From Actinobacillus indolicus (GTDB lineage: Bacteria > Pseudomonadota > Gammaproteobacteria > Enterobacterales > Pasteurellaceae): a DNA stretch of 64,000 nt. Positions 49,384 to 58,112 of the stretch are shown piece by piece. The notes beneath the pieces were generated by a model. That model was not told the origin of the DNA. It made no database searches and saw only the letters and a list, made by a program, of their open reading frames with translations. A program made the position numbers and the translations under genes. The first letter of the stretch is position 1, and the number at the start of each line of letters is the position of its first letter. Location of the stretch: contig NZ_CABFKH010000009.1 of the NCBI RefSeq assembly GCF_901764975.1, forward strand, positions 27,140-91,139, given 5' to 3'.

Positions 49384-51039
49384 ATGAATATTTCATTTAT
49401 TTTCCCAGCACAACTCGGTAAAGCAAGAGCATTTCTTGTAAATGAAGTGCTAACGGCAACAGCAAAACAGCAAGGGCATTCTGTAGTCAATGCAGAACAA
49501 GCGGATTTTGTAGTGTTATTTGATGAGCAAGTGCCTGCGAATGTTGTCGGTAAACAAGGGGCAGTGGTTAGCCTTGAGCAAGCCTTTGCTCAACCAGAAG
49601 CGACACTCACGCAAGCGGTCAATTCTGCTCAAACTTTTGCAAATGCAACGCAAGCGGCGGTGTCAAACTCTGGCGTAAAAAATATCGTTGCGGTAACCGC
49701 TTGTCCGACAGGGGTTGCACATACCTTTATGTCTGCGGAAGCCATTGAAAACTATGCGAAAGCACAAGGCTGGAATGTGAAAGTAGAAACCCGTGGGCAA
49801 GTGGGTGCTGGCAATCCGATTTCAGCGGAAGAAGTAGCAGCAGCAGATTTAGTCTTTGTTGCGGCGGATATTGACGTGGATTTAAGCAAATTCCAAGGTA
49901 AGCTGATGTACCGCACTTCAACAGGTTTAGCGTTGAAGAAAACCGCTCAAGAGTTTGAAAAAGCCTTCCAACAAGCGACTGTTTATCAAGGCGGTTCTGC
50001 GGCAACTGCGAAAGGCGAAGAAACGACTGGCGAGAAGAAAGGTATCTATAAACACTTGATGACGGGCGTGTCGCATATGTTACCGTTCGTGGTTGCAGGT
50101 GGTTTATTAATCGCTATTTCATTTATGTTCGGTATTGAAGCCTTTAAAGATCCGAATATCGCAGGCGGTTTACCAAAAGCGTTAATGGATATTGGTGGTG
50201 GTGCCGCATTCCACTTAATGATTGCCGTCTTTGCTGGTTATGTTGCCTACTCGATTGCTGACCGTCCGGGTTTAACTGCAGGTTTTGTCGGCGGTATGTT
50301 AGCAACAACAGCAGGTGCAGGGATTTTAGGCGGTATTATTGCTGGTTTCCTTGCAGGTTATGTAGTGAAATTCTTAAATGATAACATCAAGTTACCGGCA
50401 AGTTTAACCTCGTTAAAACCGATCTTAATCCTACCGCTCTTAGGCTCTGCGATTGTCGGTCTTGCAATGGTTTATGTGATTAACCCACCTGTTGCCAGCA
50501 TTATGGAAGCCTTATCTAGCTGGTTAAAATCAATGGGCGAAGTAAACGCTATCGTATTAGGTACCGTGCTAGGTACGATGATGTGTACCGATATGGGCGG
50601 TCCGGTAAACAAAGCGGCTTACACTTTCTCAGTGGGTATGTTAGCTTCAGACGTAAACACCCCGATGGCAGCGGCAATGGCGGCAGGTATGGTTCCACCT
50701 ATCGGTATGGCGATTGCGACTTGGATTGCCCGCAACAAATTTACCGTAAACCAACGTGATGCAGGCAAAGCCTCTTTCGTACTTGGCTTATGCTTTATCT
50801 CTGAAGGTGCGTTACCGTTTGTAGCAGCAGACCCTGTGCGTGTGATTGCAACTTCTATCTTAGGCGGTGCAACGGCAGGTGCAATTTCTCTTGGTTTAGG
50901 TATCACATTACAAGCCCCTCACGGCGGTTTATTCGTGATCCCATTTGTTTCACAACCGTTGATGTACTTGGCAGCCATTGCGATTGGTTCTGCGGTGACA
51001 GGTGTGACTTATGCGGTGATTAAGCCTAAAGCTGAATAA
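49384..51039 (+). CDS. fruA: Fructose-specific PTS permease EIIB'BC
   Basis: Imports and phosphorylates fructose to fructose 1-phosphate. 551 residues. A degenerate EIIB' domain (1-75, no active Cys), then the active EIIB with Cys107 (VTACPTGVAHT), a short linker, and EIIC with eight or more hydrophobic segments, including the conserved GTMMCTDMGGPVNKAAY. The linker between EIIB' and EIIB (QAVNSAQTFANAT) overlaps a near-consensus uptake signal (49611-49620). Confidence 0.97.
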   Translation: MNISFIFPAQLGKARAFLVNEVLTATAKQQGHSVVNAEQADFVVLFDEQVPANVVGKQGAVVSLEQAFAQPEATLTQAVNSAQTFANATQAAVSNSGVKNIVAVTACPTGVAHTFMSAEAIENYAKAQGWNVKVETRGQVGAGNPISAEEVAAADLVFVAADIDVDLSKFQGKLMYRTSTGLALKKTAQEFEKAFQQATVYQGGSAATAKGEETTGEKKGIYKHLMTGVSHMLPFVVAGGLLIAISFMFGIEAFKDPNIAGGLPKALMDIGGGAAFHLMIAVFAGYVAYSIADRPGLTAGFVGGMLATTAGAGILGGIIAGFLAGYVVKFLNDNIKLPASLTSLKPILILPLLGSAIVGLAMVYVINPPVASIMEALSSWLKSMGEVNAIVLGTVLGTMMCTDMGGPVNKAAYTFSVGMLASDVNTPMAAAMAAGMVPPIGMAIATWIARNKFTVNQRDAGKASFVLGLCFISEGALPFVAADPVRVIATSILGGATAGAISLGLGITLQAPHGGLFVIPFVSQPLMYLAAIAIGSAVTGVTYAVIKPKAE

Positions 51040-51061
51040 TAGATAGCGATTTATAATTGAG

Positions 51062-51097
51062 AAACACGGAACAGGAAACTTTCCGTGTTTTTTTATT
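51062..51097 (+). terminator. Rho-independent terminator of the fru operon
   Basis: AAACACGGAA (51062-51071) / TTCCGTGTTT (51081-51090), 9-base loop, then TTTTATTTT. 22 bp after fruA. Confidence 0.92.
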
Positions 51098-51150
51098 TTG
51101 AGAAAAGCGTATAATTTGCCACGAATTTCCGATTAAATAAGGATAACCCA

Positions 51151-52086
51151 ATGAATCATCTATCAAATGCAAATACCGCACTCACGCTTTATGCTCAAGC
51201 TATTTCCCGTCTGAATCAAAATTTATCTGATAATTTTAATCAAGCCGTTGAAATGATCTTACATTGCGAAGGGCGTGTTGTTGTTGCTGGCATAGGGAAA
51301 TCAGGCTTAGTTGGTAAGAAAATGGTAGCAACCTTTGCCTCAACAGGCACACCAAGTTTCTTTTTACACCCAACAGAAGCATTTCATGGCGATTTAGGGA
51401 TGCTAAAACCCATTGATGTGGTTATTTTGATTTCTTATAGCGGTGAAACTGACGATGTCAATAAATTAATCCCAAGCCTAAAAAATTTTGGTAATGAAAT
51501 TATTGCAATGACTGGAAATCCACAATCGACTCTTGGTCGTCATGCTGATATTACCTTAGATATTAGTATTGAACGTGAAGCTTGTCCGAATAATCTTGCG
51601 CCCACAACATCTAGCTTAATTACGATGGCTCTTGGCGATGCTTTAGCGATTGCGTTAATTAAAGCCAGAGATTTTAAAGCGGAAGATTTCGCACGATTCC
51701 ACCCTGGTGGAAGTTTAGGTCGCAAATTGCTTTGCCGTGTTCGTGATGTGATGCAACGTAAATTGCCGATCACTCACCTATCCGCTTCGTTTAGTGATTG
51801 CTTACATGTGATGAATGAAGGCAGAATGGGTGTAGCGATTGTGATGCAACAAGATGAATTACAAGGCATTATTACTGATGGAGATATTCGTCGAACCCTA
51901 GCTAAATTTGGAGCTGATAGTTTAAATAAAACAGCTCAGGATATTATGACTCGGAATCCAAAAACTATTTTAGATAGCACCTTCCTCGCACATGCAGAAG
52001 AGTTGATGAAAGAAAAACATATCCACTCATTAATTGCCGTAACAGAAGACGGTAAAGTCTCGGGCATCGTGGAGTTTGCAAGTTAA
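51151..52086 (+). CDS. kdsD: D-arabinose 5-phosphate isomerase (KdsD)
   Basis: Converts ribulose 5-phosphate to arabinose 5-phosphate, first step to Kdo for LPS. 311 residues. SIS domain (about 35-170) with VAGIGKSGLVGKKMVATFASTGTPSFFLHP and SYSGETDDVNKL; two CBS domains (about 205-311). Length and domain order match KdsD (YrbH); a GutQ paralogue has the same fold, but KdsD is the likelier essential copy. Stop overlaps the greB start. Confidence 0.93.
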   Translation: MNHLSNANTALTLYAQAISRLNQNLSDNFNQAVEMILHCEGRVVVAGIGKSGLVGKKMVATFASTGTPSFFLHPTEAFHGDLGMLKPIDVVILISYSGETDDVNKLIPSLKNFGNEIIAMTGNPQSTLGRHADITLDISIEREACPNNLAPTTSSLITMALGDALAIALIKARDFKAEDFARFHPGGSLGRKLLCRVRDVMQRKLPITHLSASFSDCLHVMNEGRMGVAIVMQQDELQGIITDGDIRRTLAKFGADSLNKTAQDIMTRNPKTILDSTFLAHAEELMKEKHIHSLIAVTEDGKVSGIVEFAS

Positions 52087-52559
52087 TGGCAAAATCAAAT
52101 CATATTACTCGTGAAGGCTGGCAAGCCTTAGACCAAGAGCTTAAATACCTTTGGAAAGATGAACGTCCTAAAGTCACTCAAGCGGTATCTGATGCAGCAG
52201 CACTTGGCGATCGGAGCGAAAATGCCGAATATATTTATGGCAAACGCCGTTTACGTGAAATCGATCGCCGAGTTCGCTTTTTGTCTAAACGGTTAGAAGT
52301 ATTACAAATTGTCGATTATCATCCAAACCAAGAAGGTAAAGTTTTTTTCGGTGCTTGGGTAGAATTGGAAAATGAAGAAGGTGAAATTAAGCAATATCGG
52401 ATTGTCGGTTGTGATGAATTTGATCCATCGAAACAGTGGATTTCGATTGATTCTCCCGTTGCTCGAGCATTAATTGGCAAACAAGTTGATGATGAAATTC
52501 AAGTTGAAACCCCAATGGGAAAAGTGACACTTTATATTAATAGAATCTGGTATAAATAA
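52086..52559 (+). CDS. greB: Transcription elongation factor GreB
   Basis: Rescues backtracked RNA polymerase by stimulating transcript cleavage. 157 residues. N-terminal coiled coil with the acidic tip region and ALGDRSENAEYIYGKRRLREIDRRVRFLSKRLE (residues ~40-73), typical of GreB; C-terminal FKBP-like domain follows. TAATG overlap with kdsD. Confidence 0.95.
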   Translation: MAKSNHITREGWQALDQELKYLWKDERPKVTQAVSDAAALGDRSENAEYIYGKRRLREIDRRVRFLSKRLEVLQIVDYHPNQEGKVFFGAWVELENEEGEIKQYRIVGCDEFDPSKQWISIDSPVARALIGKQVDDEIQVETPMGKVTLYINRIWYK

Positions 52560-52583
52560 GCAATTAGTTGCCTTATAAATGAA

Positions 52584-52623
52584 AAAATCCGCCACTTACT
52601 TAACCTAAGTGGCGGATTTTTTA
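52584..52623. terminator. Bidirectional terminator, greB / sucrose-type PTS gene
   Basis: A 15-bp perfect stem (52584-52598 with 52606-52620; AAAATCCGCCACTTA / TAAGTGGCGGATTTT), 7-base loop, followed by TT on plus and preceded by A-runs giving Ts on minus. Lies between convergent stops at 52559 and 52629. Confidence 0.93.
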
Positions 52624-52628
52624 TCTAA

Positions 52629-54050
52629 TTATGCTTTAGCTTGAGCACGCTTACCAAGAATCACAGTCACCACAAAAGCAATTAAAGCTGAAATTGCCAT
52701 GCCAACAGTATACATTGCAAGGCTTTCAGGTTTAATTGATGGAAGACCTGGTAAACCTGCCGCACCTAATGCGATCGCTTTTACATTAAAGAATGCGATA
52801 AATGCACTTGCCGTACCTGATGCAATCATTGCAGCAATAAATGGATAACGGTAACGTAAGTTCACACCAAACATTGCTGGTTCAGTAATACCTAATAATG
52901 CTGAAATACCTGATGGAACAGCAATACCACGTACTTTTGCATCTTTCATCACGAATGCTGCACCTAAACACGCTGCACCTTGAGCAATGTTAGACATTGC
53001 AGCGATAGGGAAGATAAATGTACCGCCAGTGTTTGCCACTTCAGCTAATAATTGTGTTTCTACCGCAATAAAGGTTTGGTGCATACCTGTGATAACGATT
53101 GGTGCGTAGAATGTACCGAAGATCGCACCGCCTACAAAGCCTAAGCTGTCGTATAACCAAGTTAAACCTGCAGAGATTAATGAACCAGCTTCACGACCTA
53201 ATGGACCAATGATAGTGAATGCTAAGAAACCTGCAATGAATAATGAGAATAACGGCGTGATTAAGTTATCTAAGAATGAAGGAACAACTTTGCGGAAGCC
53301 TTTCTCTAAAGTTGCTAATACCCATGCAGAAACTAAGGTTGGGATAACCGTTCCTTGATAACCTACTTTCTCAATTTCTAAACCAAGAACGTTCCAATAT
53401 TGAATATTGCCTTTCGCAAGGGTTAAAGCATAGTTCCAACCATCAGCTAATGCAGGGTGAACTAATAACATACCCAGTGCTGCCCCTAAGAATGGGTTTC
53501 CGCCGAATTTACGAGTAGCAGAGAAACCTAAAAGAACTGGCAAGAACACGAATGGTGCATTTGCGAAGGTGTTCATTAGATCAACCAAATCCGCAATACC
53601 AGGATACATATCAACAACATTCAAACCTTCTGCAAAGAAGCCTTTTGCAGTAAGCATTGAGTGGATACCCATTAACAAACCGCCTGCGACGATAGCTGGA
53701 ATGATTGGAACGAAAATGTCTGCTAAGCCTTTGACTAAACTTTGTAAAAGCCCTTGCTTGTCTGCTCCCGCACTTGCAACTTCCGCAGTGCTCATATCAC
53801 CAATACCTAACACTTTAGTTAACTCTGCGTGAACTTTATTTACTGTGCCAGAACCAAAAATAATTTGGTATTGACCAGCAACAGAGAACTGACCTTTAAC
53901 GCCTTCAATGTTCTCAATGCCTTCTTTATCAATTAAAGATTCATCTTTAACCACCATACGTAAACGAGTTGCACAGTGTGCTGCTGCAGAGATGTTATCT
54001 TTGCCCCCGAGTTTATCAATCACTTGTTGAGCGATTTGAGGAAAGTTCAT
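52629..54050 (-). CDS. scrA: PTS permease EIIBC, sucrose type (ScrA-like)
   Basis: Glucose/sucrose-superfamily PTS permease. 473 residues from ATG 54050; GTG 54059 is in frame but AGGTGG is spaced for the ATG. EIIB domain with Cys26 (AAAHCATRLRMVV) and VKGQFSVAGQYQIIFGSGTVN; EIIC with about ten hydrophobic segments, GMHQTFIAVETQLLAE and PSGISALLGITEPAMFGVNLRYR. The sequence is closest in character to ScrA; beta-glucoside or trehalose specificity cannot be excluded. No scrB hydrolase, fructokinase or ScrR gene is adjacent. EIIA must come from elsewhere (usually Crr). Confidence 0.85.
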   Translation of the reverse strand: MNFPQIAQQVIDKLGGKDNISAAAHCATRLRMVVKDESLIDKEGIENIEGVKGQFSVAGQYQIIFGSGTVNKVHAELTKVLGIGDMSTAEVASAGADKQGLLQSLVKGLADIFVPIIPAIVAGGLLMGIHSMLTAKGFFAEGLNVVDMYPGIADLVDLMNTFANAPFVFLPVLLGFSATRKFGGNPFLGAALGMLLVHPALADGWNYALTLAKGNIQYWNVLGLEIEKVGYQGTVIPTLVSAWVLATLEKGFRKVVPSFLDNLITPLFSLFIAGFLAFTIIGPLGREAGSLISAGLTWLYDSLGFVGGAIFGTFYAPIVITGMHQTFIAVETQLLAEVANTGGTFIFPIAAMSNIAQGAACLGAAFVMKDAKVRGIAVPSGISALLGITEPAMFGVNLRYRYPFIAAMIASGTASAFIAFFNVKAIALGAAGLPGLPSIKPESLAMYTVGMAISALIAFVVTVILGKRAQAKA

Positions 54051-54104
54051 GGTTACCACCTATTTTTATGTGAGAATATCAAAATTTAAGCGGCGATATT
54101 CTAA

Positions 54105-54150
54105 CTAAAACGGTTTAGCTAAAAAAGCAAAATATGCTAAAACGTTTTAG
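54105..54150 (-). promoter_or_regulatory. Two LacI-family operators upstream of scrA
   Basis: CTAAAACGGTTTAG (54105-54118) and the perfect palindrome CTAAAACGTTTTAG (54137-54150), 32 bp apart centre to centre, about three helical turns. Central CG is typical of LacI-family sites such as ScrR or Cra/FruR. Confidence 0.75.
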
Positions 54151-54153
54151 TTT

Positions 54154-54169
54154 TGTAATACAGATCACA
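54154..54169. promoter_or_regulatory. CRP-like site in the scrA-dcuB gap
   Basis: TGTAATACAGATCACA matches TGTGA-N6-TCACA at 9 of 10 positions. It could activate scrA, dcuB or both. Confidence 0.65.
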
Positions 54170-54277
54170 TTTTTAGCAAAGTTTAGCTAAATTCACATCA
54201 AAAAAATTTGAATTTTGGTAAAAAATAGAAAAAATCTACCCGCTTGTAGTGTTCTAACATTAAAAATTCACTAGAGT

Positions 54278-54291
54278 TTGATCTAGATAAA
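54278..54291 (+). promoter_or_regulatory. FNR-like site upstream of dcuB
   Basis: TTGATCTAGATAAA matches the FNR consensus TTGAT-N4-ATCAA at 9 of 10 positions, 71-84 bp before dcuB. Anaerobic FNR control of dcuB is known in E. coli. Confidence 0.6.
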
Positions 54292-54361
54292 AGTCACCTC
54301 TTCTTAAACTCACACCAAATAGATAAAATTCTGACAGTTTTTTAATTTTAATGAGGTTTAT

Positions 54362-55699
54362 ATGCTGTACTTTGAGTTCTTGCTCTTATTAGCTTTTTTA
54401 TATGCGGGAAGCCGTTTTGGTGGTATCGGTCTAGGGGTTGTCTCTGGGATTGGTTTAGCCGTTGAAGTCTTTATTTTACGCATGCCTTTAGGTAAAGCAC
54501 CTATTGATGTTATGCTCATTATCCTTGCGGTTGTCACCTGTGCATCTATTTTAGAGGCTGCAGGTGGCTTAAAATTTATGCTACAAGTTGCTGAGAAAAT
54601 TTTACGGAAAAATCCAAAACGAGTCACTCTACTTGGACCATTAGTCACTTATACTTTGACATTCATGTTAGGTACTGGTCACTCCGTATATTCTGTAATG
54701 CCAATTATTGCAGATGTTGCATTAAAAAATGGTATTCGTCCTGAACGACCTATGGCGGCAGCCTCTGTTGCCTCTCAGCTTGCCATCACTTCAAGCCCAC
54801 TCTCCGCCGCAGTAGTATTCTATCTAGCTCAAATTACTCAGCTACCAGGCTTTGAGCATGTAACGCTATTAAGTATTATCGGTGTTACTGTTCCTGCAAC
54901 TTTTGCTGGTACTATCGCACTTTCTTTATATAGCTTACGTCGTGGTAAAGAATTAGAAAATGATCCAGAGTATCAACGTCGTTTACAAGATCCAATTTGG
55001 CGTGAACGTATTCTAAGTACAACAAGTACAACATTGAACGAAGCACTTCCAGCAGGAGCAAAAAAAGCAGTTTTATTATTCTTACTTTCTTTAGTTGTGA
55101 TTGTTATTATTGCGATGTTCCCTGAAATTCGTACGATTGGAACGGGTGAAAAAGTTAAACCAATTTCAATGTCATTAATCATCCAAATGATGATGCTCTG
55201 CTTTGGTGGTATTATTCTTCTTGCAACAAAAACTAATCCACAAACAGTGCCAAATGGTGTGGTATTTAAATCAGGTATGGTTGCAGCGATTGCTATCTTC
55301 GGTATTGCGTGGATGAGCGACACATACTTCCAATATGCAATGCCACAATTTAAGGCAGGTATCACTGAAATGGTTGAGACATACCCTTGGACTTTTGCAT
55401 TAGCTCTTTTCGCAGTATCTGTGGTGATCAACAGCCAAGCAGCAACCGCCGTAATGATGTTACCTGTTGGTATCGGCTTAGGTTTACCAGCACCATTATT
55501 AGTCGGTTTAATGCCAGCAACTTATGCTTACTTCTTCATTCCTAACTATCCGTCAGATATTGCGACAGTAAACTTTGACGTAACAGGTACAACAAAAATT
55601 GGTAAATATTACTTCAACCACAGCTTTATGGCACCGGGCTTGATTGGTGTGCTTGTTGCTTGCTGTGTTGGTGTAGCGATTGCTAATATCATTATTTAG
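54362..55699 (+). CDS. dcuB: Anaerobic C4-dicarboxylate transporter DcuB
   Basis: Fumarate/succinate antiporter for fumarate respiration. 445 residues (E. coli DcuB 446) with about ten to twelve membrane segments. Signatures: LGTGHSVYSVMPIIADVALK, RPERPMAAASVASQLAITSSPLSAA, VVINSQAATAVMMLPVGIGLGLP and FFIPNYPSDIATVNFDVTGTTKIGKYYFNHSFM. The length and LAITSSPLSAAVVF fit DcuB or DcuA; DcuB chosen by overall similarity. FNR- and CRP-like sites upstream fit anaerobic use. Confidence 0.9.
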   Translation: MLYFEFLLLLAFLYAGSRFGGIGLGVVSGIGLAVEVFILRMPLGKAPIDVMLIILAVVTCASILEAAGGLKFMLQVAEKILRKNPKRVTLLGPLVTYTLTFMLGTGHSVYSVMPIIADVALKNGIRPERPMAAASVASQLAITSSPLSAAVVFYLAQITQLPGFEHVTLLSIIGVTVPATFAGTIALSLYSLRRGKELENDPEYQRRLQDPIWRERILSTTSTTLNEALPAGAKKAVLLFLLSLVVIVIIAMFPEIRTIGTGEKVKPISMSLIIQMMMLCFGGIILLATKTNPQTVPNGVVFKSGMVAAIAIFGIAWMSDTYFQYAMPQFKAGITEMVETYPWTFALALFAVSVVINSQAATAVMMLPVGIGLGLPAPLLVGLMPATYAYFFIPNYPSDIATVNFDVTGTTKIGKYYFNHSFMAPGLIGVLVACCVGVAIANIII

Positions 55700-55740
55700 T
55701 TATTTTATTCATTACAATAAAATAAGCTAAGATCTAATGT

Positions 55741-55784
55741 GCCTTACTTAGTTAGGAATACCTAAGCTAAGTAAGGCGCAAATT
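55741..55784 (+). terminator. Long hairpin after dcuB
   Basis: GCCTTACTTAG (55741-55751) / CTAAGTAAGGC (55767-55777) with an inner TTAGG/CCTAA stem and a one-base bulge, followed by GCAAATTTT. 41 bp after dcuB. Confidence 0.75.
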
Positions 55785-55798
55785 TTATGTCGGAACTA

Positions 55799-55807
55799 AC
55801 CGCTTGT
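55799..55807. repeat. Uptake signal between dcuB and the VIT-family gene
   Basis: ACCGCTTGT, a single copy in the gap between convergent genes, 4 bp from the stop at 55811. Confidence 0.8.
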
Positions 55808-55810
55808 GAA

Positions 55811-56506
55811 TTAAACAGACACCCCAACAATTTTACCAATAATCCCTGTAATGCCCATTGCTATTACACCCCAGATAACAATACGGGAAATTGCAGGTAA
55901 CACAGGTGCACCACCGAGCTTGGCAGAAATAAACCCCAATGATGCTAATCCAACAAGTGTTGAAATAATCAAAGCGACTAAAAGTATATTCATTGGTAGC
56001 AATAAAATCACAAGAAGAGGAATTGCAGCACCTACTGCAAAAGCAGCAGCTGACGAGAATGCTGCTTGAAGTGGATTAGCAAAAGATTCTTCTGAAATCC
56101 CAATTTCATCTCGCATATGTGCATCAAGTGCATTGTGTGCGGTTAACTGTTTGGCGACTTCCATGGAGAGCTCTGGTGTCAATCCTCGAGCTTGATAAAT
56201 ATTTGCTAACTCTTGTAATTCTTCATCTGGATGAATTTCTAACTCTCTTTTTTCCATTTCCATGTCTGCTTTTTCTGTATCCGCTTGACTAGATACCGAA
56301 ACATATTCTCCCGCAGCCATAGAAATAGCACCGCCGACTAAGGCAGAGACCCCAGTGAGAAGTAAGGTATTAAATTCTGGTTGCGCTGCAACCATACCTG
56401 TCATTAAGCTTGCTGTTGAAATCAAGCCATCATTCGCACCAAGTACTCCGGCACGTAACCAATTACTACGGTGGCTTAAATGATGTTCTCCATGTTTAAT
56501 CTTCAT
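55811..56506 (-). CDS. VIT1/CCC1-family metal transporter
   Basis: 231 residues. Membrane protein of the vacuolar-iron-transporter family, which moves Fe2+ or Mn2+. First helix region with RSNWLRAGVLGANDGLISTASLMTGM (conserved Asp and Gly), second with GGAISMAAGEYVSVSSQADTEKADMEMEKRELE (metal-binding Met/Glu-rich cytoplasmic loop), and three C-terminal helices. Five membrane segments, as in this family. Direction in bacteria is probably export; the metal is not decided by sequence. Stands alone between dcuB and glnA. Confidence 0.88.
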   Translation of the reverse strand: MKIKHGEHHLSHRSNWLRAGVLGANDGLISTASLMTGMVAAQPEFNTLLLTGVSALVGGAISMAAGEYVSVSSQADTEKADMEMEKRELEIHPDEELQELANIYQARGLTPELSMEVAKQLTAHNALDAHMRDEIGISEESFANPLQAAFSSAAAFAVGAAIPLLVILLLPMNILLVALIISTLVGLASLGFISAKLGGAPVLPAISRIVIWGVIAMGITGIIGKIVGVSV

Positions 56507-56517
56507 AATAGATCCCG

Positions 56518-56546
56518 ATAAAAAAAGGCGACCGAATAGTCGCCTT
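56518..56546 (-). terminator. Rho-independent terminator of glnA
   Basis: AAGGCGAC (56525-56532) / GTCGCCTT (56539-56546), 6-base loop, followed on the minus strand by TTTTTTATC. 22 bp after the glnA stop. Confidence 0.93.
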
Positions 56547-56568
56547 GCATTTTACAATAGAAGAGAAA

Positions 56569-57996
56569 TTATGCGTAATACATTTCAAATTCCACTGGGT
56601 GTGGAGTCATGTTTAAACGCTCAACTTCTTTACGTTTCATTGAAATATAAGCATCAATGAAATCTTTACTGAATACGCCGCCTTGAGTTAAGAATTCATA
56701 GTCTTTTTCCAAATTATCTAACGCTTCGCCTAGTGAGCTTGATACTGCTGGAATTTCTTTTAACTCTTCAGGTGGTAAATCATATAAGTTTTTATCCATT
56801 GCATCGCCTGGGTGGATTTTATTGATCACACCATCAAGACCTGCCATTAATAATGCCGCAAAGCATAAGTATGGGTTAGCAAGTGGATCTGGGAAGCGTG
56901 CTTCAACGCGGGTTGCTTTCGGGCTTGTTACCGCAGGAATACGGATTGACGCTGAACGGTTACTTGCCGAATAGGCTAATAATACAGGCGCTTCAAAACC
57001 TGGTACTAAACGTTTATAGGAGTTTGTGCTTGGGTTTGTGAACGCATTTAATGCTTTAGCATGTTTGATGATACCCCCAATGTAATACAATGCTGTTTCA
57101 GACAAACCAGCATATTTGTCGCCCATAAAGACGTTTTTACCATCTTTGCTTAATGACATATTACAGTGCATACCTGAGCCGTTGTCACCTGCAAATGGTT
57201 TTGGCATAAAGCACGCTGTTTTACCATGTTCAAGTGCGACGTTTTGTACCACATATTTATAGATTTGGGTTTCATCTGCTTTTAGCGTTAAGCTATTAAA
57301 ACGTGTTGCAATTTCATTTTGACCTGCGGTTGCAACTTCATGGTGATGTGCTTCAACAACTAGTCCTAACTCTTCTAAAATTAAACACATTTCAGAGCGA
57401 ATATCGTGCGCGGTATCAATAGGCGCAACGGCACAGTAACCGCCTTTTTTCAACGGACGATAAGCTGTATTGCCATCTTCATATTTACGGTTAGTGTTCC
57501 ATGCTGCTTCAATATCATCAATGTGATAAGACACATTATTCATGTCAGTGCTGAAACGCACATCATCGAATAAGAAGAACTCAGGTTCTGGACCGAACAT
57601 TACACTGTCTGCAACACCTGTTGATTTTAAATAGTTTTCAGCACGAGTTGCGATAGAACGAGGATCACGATCATAACTTTGCATTGTATTTGGATCATAG
57701 ATGCTACAACGTAAAGTTAATGTAGGAATACGTGCGAAAGGATCTACCGCTGCTGTTTCAGGAATTGGCATCAATAGCATATCTGCTTTATTGATCGCTT
57801 TCCAACCTTCAACAGATGATCCGTCAAACATTTTACCTTCTTCAAAAAGGTCTTCTAAATCATCCGCAACAAGCGATACAGGTAATGAAACACCATGTTC
57901 TTTACCTTTAATATCGGTAAATTTCAATAAAACGAATTTGATGTCGTTTTCACGAATCAGTTTTGCTACATGAGCAATTGCATTTGCATTAGACAT
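56569..57996 (-). CDS. glnA: Glutamine synthetase type I
   Basis: Makes glutamine from glutamate, ammonia and ATP. 475 residues (E. coli 469). N-terminal beta-grasp [43 protein letters not shown]-binding [26 protein letters not shown] and the NLYDLPPEE segment with the Tyr that is adenylylated in beta-type enzymes. Start ATG 57996 with AGGATTACCCTT. No ntrBC genes follow, unlike E. coli. Confidence 0.98.
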   Translation of the reverse strand: MSNANAIAHVAKLIRENDIKFVLLKFTDIKGKEHGVSLPVSLVADDLEDLFEEGKMFDGSSVEGWKAINKADMLLMPIPETAAVDPFARIPTLTLRCSIYDPNTMQSYDRDPRSIATRAENYLKSTGVADSVMFGPEPEFFLFDDVRFSTDMNNVSYHIDDIEAAWNTNRKYEDGNTAYRPLKKGGYCAVAPIDTAHDIRSEMCLILEELGLVVEAHHHEVATAGQNEIATRFNSLTLKADETQIYKYVVQNVALEHGKTACFMPKPFAGDNGSGMHCNMSLSKDGKNVFMGDKYAGLSETALYYIGGIIKHAKALNAFTNPSTNSYKRLVPGFEAPVLLAYSASNRSASIRIPAVTSPKATRVEARFPDPLANPYLCFAALLMAGLDGVINKIHPGDAMDKNLYDLPPEELKEIPAVSSSLGEALDNLEKDYEFLTQGGVFSKDFIDAYISMKRKEVERLNMTPHPVEFEMYYA

Positions 57997-58112
57997 AAGG
58001 GTAATCCTCTTTGAAATAGTTATTAAAAATAGAAAATTGTCTTAGACGCTTTTAAAATACCATAAGAAAAAGAAATATCAATAAAAAAAATTAATTTTTG
58101 TTATTAGTTTTT

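Larger units (their letters stand above)
54051..54361. other. scrA-dcuB divergent regulatory region
   Basis: 311 bp without a gene. Contents in order: two LacI-family palindromes (54105-54118, 54137-54150), a CRP-like site (54154-54169), a degenerate uptake signal near 54240 and an FNR-like site (54278-54291). Confidence 0.8.
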
